Source of the DNA: Vicia villosa
Taxonomy: Eukaryota; Streptophyta; Magnoliopsida; Fabales; Fabaceae
DNA: 64,000 nucleotides
Assembly: GCF_029867415.1 (NCBI RefSeq)
Contig: NC_081185.1
Coordinates: 80,945,553 to 81,009,552, forward strand
Reading direction: 5' to 3'
Of this stretch, positions 56,661-64,000 are shown one piece after another (the stretch's first letter is position 1; every line of letters begins with the position of its first letter). The position numbers and the translations under genes were made by a program. The notes beneath the pieces are model-generated. The model did not search any database. It saw only the letters and a list, made by a program, of their open reading frames with translations, and was not told the DNA's origin.

Positions 56661-56864
56661 CCAAAATATTAAGTGTTGTCGCCACCCAAGGAGGCGATCG
56701 GGACAGCTGGATGCAACTAAAAAAATAATAGAAAAAAATAGTTAAACAAAATAATATAAAAAAATAATGGAAAATAAATAGTAAATAAAATACTAATGGA
56801 AAAAATTAATAGAAAAAAAAACAAGTAAAAAAATAATATCAAAAAATTTGAAAAAAAGTTAGGG

Positions 56865-57085
56865 GGGGTGTTGTCGCCAGGGGGTGGCGACAACACTTGA
56901 TTTTTGAACGTGTTCGCCATTGGGCCTGACGATTTCCTTGTGGGATTAGTGTTGTCGCCACCCCCCCTGGCGACAACGTGGTATTTTTTTTAAAAAAAAT
57001 ATTTTGGTAATTTTTTTAAAAAACTTGTTATTTTTGAATTTTTTTTTTTTAAAAACTGGATATTCAAAAAAAAATATTCTCAATT
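56865..57085 (-). repeat. right terminal inverted repeat of the MULE
   Basis: Inverted counterpart of 40465-40690. It carries two hairpins, about 56867-56897 and GTTGTCGCCA/TGGCGACAAC at 56951-56977. A further half-copy (GTGTTGTCGCCACCC) is near 56674. Confidence 0.7.
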
Positions 57086-57443
57086 TAACTCTCTCAAAAA
57101 ATTCTTTTTAAAAATACAAAAATTCTATAGTGTAGTTATTAAAATGATTTCTTTCATGAAGTCACTGATCGATCAGAATTATACTCTAAACTTAAAATGT
57201 CCTATAGGACTGTATCATTTATGTCACTTACTGTAGTAACTTTTTAGTTATGAATATTGCAATTAAGTCCCTAACATATTAATATTATTTTTAAATTTTT
57301 ATGTTTTAAATGAAAATCAATTAAAATAAAATTAATCATAACAACTTTAAGTTAATCTTCCTCCTTCTAATTTTTCTCTCCACTTCTCTCCTCCACGGAT
57401 TTCTCTCTATCTCTCTTATATTTCATCTCTCTTATTTAATTTA

Positions 57444-58587
57444 GGGTTAATACCACTTTACCCCCTGCCATATAGGTGTGTTTTGCTTTACCCCCTCTAA
57501 AAAAAAACTTATTGGACAAACCTTGTCAAATAAAGATTCCATCAAATTCGACCCTGATCAATTATTTTGGCCAAGTTTCTTAGAATCTTGCCTACGTGGC
57601 ATTTTTGGTAGTGCTGACTGTACAACATATAAGTGATGTGGCATAGTCAGCACTGCCATGTGGAAATTATTATATTTTTTTAAATATTTTATTTTTTTTA
57701 AAATTTTTAAATTTTTTTTTTTATTATTTAAAAAAAAAAAATTTTTTTTTACGTTTTTAAAAAATATTTGACAATACCCGCGGATTTATCTAAGAATTTG
57801 ACAATACCTGCGGGTTTACCTACGGATTTAAAAATGCCTGCGGATTTACCTACTGATTTGACAATACATGCGGATTTACCTACGGATTTGACAATACATG
57901 CGGATTTACCTGCGGATTTACTTATAGATTTACCTACGGATTTAAAAATACCTGGGGATTTACCTCTAAAATACGTGCGGATTTACCTACGAATTTAAAA
58001 ATACCTGCGGATTTACCTACGGATTTGAAAATACCTACGGATTTACCTATGGATTTACTTGCGGATTTACCTATGGATTTACTTGCGGATTTACCTACGG
58101 ATTTAAAATTACCTGCGGATTTACCTTTAAAAATACCTGCGAATTTGACAATACCTACGGATTTAAAAATACCTGCGGATTTACCTACGGATTTAAAAAT
58201 GTGTGCGGATTTACCTACGGATTTGACAATACCTCGGATTTATATATAATAAAAATAAATTTTAAAAATAATTAAAAAAAACAATAAAAAAACTTTGGAA
58301 ATAATAATTAAAAAAAAATTGGACAATTTTTTTTTTAAAAATTAGAAAAAAATAATAAAAATAATAATTTTGAAAAAAAAAACAAAATTCCACGTGCAAA
58401 TTAAAAATAAATAAAAAATAAAAAAATACCACATGTGCATGCCACGTATGCAGATTCTCTTGGAATTTTGATCCAGCGTCAAATTTTTTGGAATCTTTAT
58501 TTGGCAAGGTCTGTCCAATAAGTTTTTTTTAGAGGGGGGTAAAGCAAAACGCGCATATATGACAGGGGGATAAAGTGGTATTAACCC
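57444..58587. mobile_element. 1,144-bp non-autonomous MULE-like element
   Basis: Long terminal inverted repeats (well over 100 bp, starting GGGTTAATACCACTTTA) face each other. A perfect 9-bp target duplication, TTTAATTTA, flanks them (57435-57443 and 58588-58596). Nine-base duplications and long inverted repeats define Mutator-like elements. It encodes no transposase. A minisatellite fills the centre. Confidence 0.92.
57778..58250 (+). repeat. GCGGATTTACCTACGGATTT minisatellite
   Basis: Variants of a 15-bp subunit, often joined to AAAAATACCT or GACAATACCT to make 30-bp units, repeat for about 470 bp. In the plus strand they read as a decapeptide-like ADLPTDLKIP repeat in two frames joined by a frameshift near 58000. 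I consider it non-coding. Confidence 0.85.
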
Positions 58588-58596
58588 TTTAATTTA

Positions 58597-59245
58597 TAAT
58601 TTTTTATTAATCATCTATTTTATTTTATACTTACTTAAGTGAAGGAGAAGGAAGGGGGGGAGGAGAGGATCCAAACTACTACATCAACATCATATTCATC
58701 TTCACTAACTAACATGAAGTCCTAATTATGTTTTCGTCCCCACTTTTGAAAAACCTGAAACTATTTATCGTGTTCGTCCGTCATTTTTTGAACATCGCAA
58801 AGTTATTCATCCTTCTCATTTTCTGTTTCATATTCTTTGCCAACACTGCAGACGAACATCAACACAACATTCATCATTTGAAATTAATGATTAAGATTAG
58901 CTGATTTCAAATAAATTATAAATGGAAGTGTTAAATTCGATTTCAAATTAGGAATTAGGGTTTTTGCCTGAATTTTTTTATTTACATGGATTTGATATTT
59001 GATGATTTCGAATTTTCAAATTTGGTGGTTACCTTTGAATCAGGTCCCTTTATTTAATTAAGAAATAAGGAATTGAGATTGATGTTGAGTTTTGTTGTGT
59101 TAAAAATTGAGATAATTCATATCATGTGTTAAATTTGATTTAGATTTTATGAACTAAGGTCTACGCTTGATTTGAATAGGAAATTAGGTACTGTGATTTA
59201 TGTTGGGTTTTGGTGTGTTAACAAATGTGTTAGTTCAGGTTTACC
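58597..59245 (+). other. likely 5' leader and intron of the chimeric FAR1-like frame
   Basis: Sequence with a pyrimidine-rich part and TAG-rich AT DNA, without an open frame. It ends in a plausible splice acceptor (TTAGTTCAG, to 59238) eight bases before the ATG at 59246. Confidence 0.4.
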
Positions 59246-60109
59246 ATGGAAAACTACGACCATTATGGTTCCAACAACGTTCTTTGTCGTGTTACTAATA
59301 CATCTGATGGTGAATCGGACTATGCTCAGGATAACAACAATTCGGTGTCCAATGCGTTTCAAAGTTCAGATGATGGTGGTGGCAATGTTAATAATCACAA
59401 CAAAGATTTTGTTGAATTAGATGCAACTCTAGGTGATAGAAAGGGGAATATAAATTCGCTTACTGCTGATGAAATTTGTGCTATGGGATTCGATATAGTT
59501 GTTAAACATTTGTCGAGCAGAAGTAGTAGAAGGTGTAGAACTCCTTTGTGTTGGTATAAATTTGGAGAAAGTGTTGTGGTTGGACCCGAGTTAGTTCAAC
59601 AGACTATGGATAAGTTTAAGATGATACAAGAGAAGATGAAGGCTTCCCAGAGTCGTCAAAAGAGTAACCATGATAAGAGGAGGAAAGCACTTGAGTTCGA
59701 GAAGGATGAACATGTGTTTCTTCGAGTTACGCCGATAACGGGTGTTGGTAGGGATTTGAAATCGCGTAAGTTGACGCCGCGTTTTATTGATCCTTATTAG
59801 ATTTCCGAGAGGATAGGTGAAATGGCATATCAGATTGTATTGCCATATTTGCTTTCTAATTTGCATGACCTGTTCCATGTATCTCAATTGAGGAGGTACA
59901 TTGCGGATCCATCGCATGCTGTTCAATTAGATGATGTTCAAGTAAGAGATAATTTAACGGTTGATACATCACCTATGCGAATTGAGGATCGAGAGGTGAA
60001 GAAGCTTCGTGATAAGGAAATTGCTTTGGTGAAAGTAATTTGTGAAGGAGTGGCCGATGGAAACATTACTTGGGAACTCAAGGATAAGATGAAGGACTCA
60101 TATCCTTAG
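59246..60109 (+). pseudogene. chimera: FAR1-like N-terminus fused to chromovirus integrase tail
   Basis: The frame from the ATG at 59246 (ACCATGG context) first encodes about 90 residues, acidic and Asn-rich, ending NSLTADEICAMGFD. This recalls the start of FAR1/FHY3-type or MULE-derived proteins (low confidence). From about 59539 the same frame becomes the C-terminal end of a Tekay-type chromovirus integrase (CRTPLCWYKFGESVV, LKSRKLTPRFIDPY, LHDLFHVSQLRRY), followed by a degenerate chromodomain-like tail to the stop at 60107. A TAG at 59798 replaces the glutamine of PYQISERIG. Downstream, GAGAACGAAAATC and a polypurine tract lead into the LTR, as expected for the retroelement. Confidence 0.75.
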
Positions 60110-60162
60110 TTGTTCATTTTAGGTAATTTTCGAGAACGAAAATCTTTTAAATGGGGGAGAGT

Positions 60163-60336
60163 TGTAACATCCCAATTTTATTAGCTATTTTATTAATTAG
60201 TTTATTTGGTGTTTTTATTAATTGTTTGTTTTATTTAATTATTATTTGGTATGATAATGTGACATCCCTTGCGTTGTTTGTGAAATTTGTATACTCTGAT
60301 TTTAATATAATTGTTGGGTAGATTTGGGGTGTTACA
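60163..60336 (+). repeat. chromovirus LTR, internally deleted (174 bp)
   Basis: Starts TGTAACATCCC after a GGGGGAGAGT polypurine tract and ends GGTGTTACA. Its right half (TGTGACATCCCTTGCG...) is repeated at 61978-62044. A normal LTR would be longer, so an internal deletion is inferred. Confidence 0.7.
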
Positions 60337-60340
60337 TTAG

Positions 60341-60357
60341 TGGTATCAGAGCAGGTC
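60341..60357 (+). other. tRNA-Met primer binding site
   Basis: TGGTATCAGAGCAGGTC four bases after the LTR end. Confidence 0.85.
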
Positions 60358-61352
60358 GGTCTGTTCGGCCAGTGTTGTCTAATGTTGTTTATTCCTCTGT
60401 ACGCGACAAGTGTGTGAAACACTGTCGGTACTTGATTGCTTTCTAGTTGCTTGATGCAGGTGTGGGTTTGAAGCTAAGTGGGGGAGAAGCAGTGCTTCTC
60501 GGATATATTCAATTGTAAGATGTTGGTGTGCTGCAGTTAGCGACAGTGCAAGTAATGTTGAAGCTTTGTTGTTTCATGAATTCGAAGGTGTCATGAATTT
60601 AAGATTTTGGTTGTCGAACAAGTTGGAGTGTCTTGGAAAAAGGATAATTGTTATAATATGGAGTTTAGGAAGTTATTATATTCAGTGTTGTTAATGGACT
60701 AAGAAGTTGTTTTTGAGTAGCTACTGTGTAAGCTATTGACGAAGGAACAATGAGTAAGTAACGAATTGTTTAAGATCTTGTTTTGGATTATTAGTAAGTA
60801 ATTGTAAGAGTTGTTGAAGTTGTTGGAAATGAGAAGAATAGGATTTCAAGGATAAGAAGTGTTGAAGAAATCATAAAGGAATTTTGGTTGGATATTATCA
60901 CAGGATATGTAGCAGTATGTAGCTGCAAGACGTTGGTGTTAGCGTGTTCGGATGATTTTGGAAATTGTTGAAGTATGGTACTTTTAATAAGTATAAGTTT
61001 AGAGGAACCCTGTTGTAGTTATGCAATGATGGTTATACTCCATTATGATTGTCAGATATCTATTGACAAATTGAGGACTTGATCACCCTTAATCTCTTGT
61101 TAATAATATACGGAATTGTATTGAATGTTATGTACTTATCTTGATATCTTAATGATGTTCAAAGTGATGGATCCTAAAGAAATTCTGAAACTTGGTTGAA
61201 GCTTGCGAACAGTATAAGTTGATAGGAACTTTGATAAGGACGGTGAATTAAGATGGGTGATCAGTGTGGCGCAGCCGAAGCGGGATGTGACGTTGAGAGT
61301 GGTTGTGTTGCATAGATTTTCGAGGACGAAAATATTCTAAGTGGGGGAGAGT
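60358..61352 (+). other. degenerate chromovirus interior
   Basis: 1 kb between primer site and a second polypurine tract (GTGGGGGAGAGT, 61341-61352), preceded by TCGAGGACGAAAATATTC. All frames are closed. gag-pol has been deleted or has decayed beyond recognition. Confidence 0.6.
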
Positions 61353-62045
61353 TGTAACACCCCAAATTTAATTAATTAAGTTAATAAAATTATTGAAGGG
61401 TTTAATTATTGGATTTATAAGAAGTGTGAAAATGCATCGGAGTAATTGGATTCGTCAATTTTTGTTTTAGAAGGCTAATTGGATTGATATGTCGATCAGA
61501 ATTATTAAGTTAAAAGTTGGATTAGTTAGTCGGCTAATCGGAGAATTAATAAAATTGATTATGTTGGAGGAAATAATATTAGTAATAATATTATTTAATT
61601 TGGTTTAGTTGTGGTGTGATATATATATAGCAGTGTGGAGGTGTACGATTAACAGACCCATTAAGAAATAATAGTAACTATAATATTATTATTTAATTTA
61701 TTGGATTAAAAGGAGAATATATGGAATTAGGTTTATGTGGAAATAAGGTTTTGCCTTTTGGGAGAATAGATCGTGGTTATTATGAATTTAGTTGTGGAAT
61801 AGTTAGTTATAAAGTTGATGTTGTGAAGTTATAGTTGTGCTAAAAATTTGTTAGTTGAATATTAATAATTATAAGTTTTTTTTCTAGTTGAATAAAGTAT
61901 GATTTTATGATTCCCCAGCGTGGTATTAAGAGTTGATTTAATTTGAAAAAAAGTATATGTTGTATTATAAGTTAAAATGTGACATCCCTTGCGTTGTTTG
62001 TGAAAATTTGAATACTCTGATTTTAATATAATTGTTGGGTAGATT
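61353..62045 (+). repeat. second chromovirus LTR, truncated on the right
   Basis: Starts TGTAACACCCC right after the polypurine tract. It shares TGTGACATCCCTTGCGTTG... (61978-62044) with the LTR at 60163 and then loses similarity before the expected GGGTGTTACA end. Confidence 0.6.
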
Positions 62046-64000
62046 AGATTAATTCTTTATCTTATTATTAAGTTTTTTCTTCTCTATGAATCAGTTAACT
62101 TGGGACTTAACACTAACATTGAAGCTTTTCTTTCAAAAAAATATAAGTCTTAAACATCCCTTGATTTTAATGTTGCATTCTTAATCAAAATTTTCTTTAA
62201 ACCACAAATATCTAATCAAGTAGAAAGTTTTTCTTAATCCTGTTCATATTAAGATTTTACTTTTTCATAAATATTAAATTTTGATTTAAATGAAAATTTG
62301 GAGTAAAATGTTTCAAAGGGTATGTTTGGTTCAATCGGGGAGAGGAGACGAGAGCAAATTGTATCAAGGGGAGGGGAGATGAGGGGAAAGGAAGAGAGAT
62401 TTTAATTACATATATGTTTGATTCAAAAAATATTTGGTTCAAATTATTATTGTTTTCAGGATTATAGGTTTTTATAATGTGGCAATAAGTTTTTGTAACA
62501 GGATCCAAGTGTTCTTGGAGCTTTATTTGAAGATAAGGTAACTTTATTCTGATTTCAATTCATAGTGCTATTAATCCACCATATATTGTATTCATTATGG
62601 AGACCTCGTCAATATAGTTTTTCTTCCTTTTCGGTGGTTGAAGCAACTGAATTACTATCGATTCTACCATCGATTCAAATTTTCTATTCAAAAGGTATAG
62701 TTTTTTTTTTATTCTTCTCATAATTGGTAATAGATATGTTTTCAATTAATGTATTTGTTTTCATTTCTAAAATTGGAATCTTGAAGTCACATCTTCTCAA
62801 ATTTTCAATTTGATATATGTTCTTTATATATGTCGTTTTCATTTAAGATTTTTTTTTATTCTTCTCAAATTTCCAATTTTATTTACAAACTATTCATTTA
62901 GGTTTATACTATATATATATATATCTACCATTACAATAAATTTACGTTATAATAATTGTATTTCTTTTTAGAAATTTATGTTATTTAGTAGTATTATTTA
63001 ACTTCTAATTATTCAAATTCTTCAAATATTATGATTGTCAATTCAAATATATTCATATTATTATTATGATATGTTTTTGTCTCACATTTTCTACTTTATA
63101 TTTTTTACCGGTGGTATTAATCGTCTTTGATCCTTCGTCAAGATATAAAGTTATAACGGAGTAGTCACGAGATAAATATTTAAATAGTTATAAAGTATTT
63201 AATTATGTAAGTTTTATACTTTTTAACAATTGAAACAAATGTGTGAGATATTGATTAAATATTATTTTTGGTTTCTTTTATATATTTTTTATTATGAAAT
63301 TATTTGCTCATGAATTACGTATATGATTGTGAGACTAAAATGTATACGATAACAATGAAATTGACTCCTGAAATATTTTTTCAAGTTCATTTAAACCATT
63401 GGAATCTTTTAATGATTACACTATGGATTTTTTTAATTCATATATCAAATTTCTATACTCATGTTGTCATTATATCAGAGATTTGCATTCTAATAATTAC
63501 CAGTTACCTACTACTAATTAATTATTTATTAGTAATAATTACAATAATATACTAAATCTAATTTATCCTTAACTTTTTGGTTTTTCAGATTTCAAAATCA
63601 TGGTGTGTATATATCGTTGTTTTGTTCCGCCGATTTGGGAGAAAACAATAAGATTAAGGAACAAGTTGAACTAATTTTGAAATAAGTGTTATTTATTCCA
63701 ATTTAAAACCATTATATTATTTATTCTAAGTTAAATTGAATGCGGAACAAGGGAATGAACTAAAATAACAATCTCAATAAATTAATGATAATTTTTTCTA
63801 AGTTAAATTGAATACCGAATAGTGAAGAACTAAAATAACAATCACAATAAGTTAATGATAATTTTTTTTTATAAAAAATACAAAAATATTACATTCTTTC
63901 ATGAATATTTTTAAAACTTATAATCTTCACTTTATTTTCATTATATATATATGGTCATTATTATAAATAATCATTATGAGATTTTATATATATATATATA
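62046..64000. other. AT-rich DNA without genes
   Basis: No credible coding frame. A purine-rich patch (62335-62400) and a tandem duplication of about 71 bp (63726-63797 and 63798-63867, CTAAGTTAAATTGAAT...) are the only structures I see. The window ends in a (TA)n run. Confidence 0.6.

Larger units (their letters stand above)
40465..57085 (+). mobile_element. Mutator-like element (MULE) split by a Helitron
   Basis: An approximately 220-bp sequence at 40465-40690 recurs in inverted orientation at 56865-57085. Both include TTGAATATCCA, AAAATAACAAG, ATTACCAAAAT and a pair of TGTTGTCGCCA/TGGCGACAACA hairpins, in the same order. A mudrA-like transposase lies near the left end and a convergent second gene follows. 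The pieces 40465-44840 and 56625-57085 add up to about 4.8 kb, a normal MULE size, once the Helitron between them is removed. Outer ends are fuzzy and I could not find a 9-bp target duplication. Confidence 0.7.

Noticed and set aside
63955..64000. (TA)n tract as a replication or matrix-attachment site
   Set aside because: Simple TA repeats are common in this AT-rich DNA, and nothing else supports a function.

Overview
This window is plant nuclear DNA built almost entirely of nested transposable elements, with one small island of two ordinary genes. The best fit is a legume (Fabaceae), probably a large-genome member of the pea/vetch/lentil/clover group. Reasons: a Tat/Ogre-type LTR retroelement whose LTR starts TGTCATACCCC and whose primer site reads TGGCGACTCTGCTGGGGA, chromovirus remnants with TGGTATCAGAGC primer sites, a legume-style Kunitz inhibitor, and an F-box-associated gene. 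Family calls come from my recognition of motifs; no database was searched.

Layout, left block (1-28,606). 1-3,294: a Ty1-copia 3' half (RT-RNase H), an LTR, then a copia gag, so one LTR lies between two internal regions. 3,295-3,947: a Tat/Ogre-like LTR fragment in antisense. 3,948-10,262: a coding-free gypsy-type element on the minus strand (LARD-like) with one 2.5-kb LTR and one LTR cut to 164 bp. 10,263-10,440: a copia RT scrap. 10,550-12,443: a second copia (LTR, gag, protease, pre-integrase) broken by a repeat that carries a plant-mobile-domain (PMD) gene. That gene is split by a complete 12.9-kb Tat/Ogre-like element (15,158-28,060) encoding only gag. The element has 3,636-bp LTRs differing at the two places I noticed and a GATCC target duplication.

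Middle block (28,607-40,464). A complete CACTA (En/Spm) transposon (28,607-36,027, duplication GAT) carries decayed tnpD-like and tnpA-like genes. Next is the gene island: an intact Kunitz-type protease inhibitor (36,600-37,208, plus) and a two-exon F-box gene (39,084-37,694, minus).

Right block (40,465-64,000). A Mutator-like element (MULE) has left and right terminal inverted repeats that now lie 16.6 kb apart. Its mudrA-like transposase is broken. A putative 11.8-kb Helitron (44,841-56,624) sits between the second MULE gene and that gene's apparent TATA box. The Helitron carries spliced exons of an unrecognised gene, a 1,060-bp tandem duplication, and a 4.2-kb copia element (49,401-53,611, duplication TATTC) with indistinguishable LTRs. 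Beyond the MULE are a 1,144-bp non-autonomous MULE-like element with a perfect 9-bp target duplication and a peptide-like minisatellite, a chimeric reading frame joining a FAR1-like N-terminus to a chromovirus integrase tail, chromovirus LTR remnants, and AT-rich sequence without genes.

How it fits together: the two island genes look functional. Nearly everything else is a record of nested insertions. The order that can be read is copia 2, then the PMD repeat, then the Tat element (very recent); and MULE, then Helitron, then the 1-kb duplication, then copia 3 (very recent). Most nonsense codons in the element genes are C:G to T:A transitions, as expected for methylated, silenced DNA.
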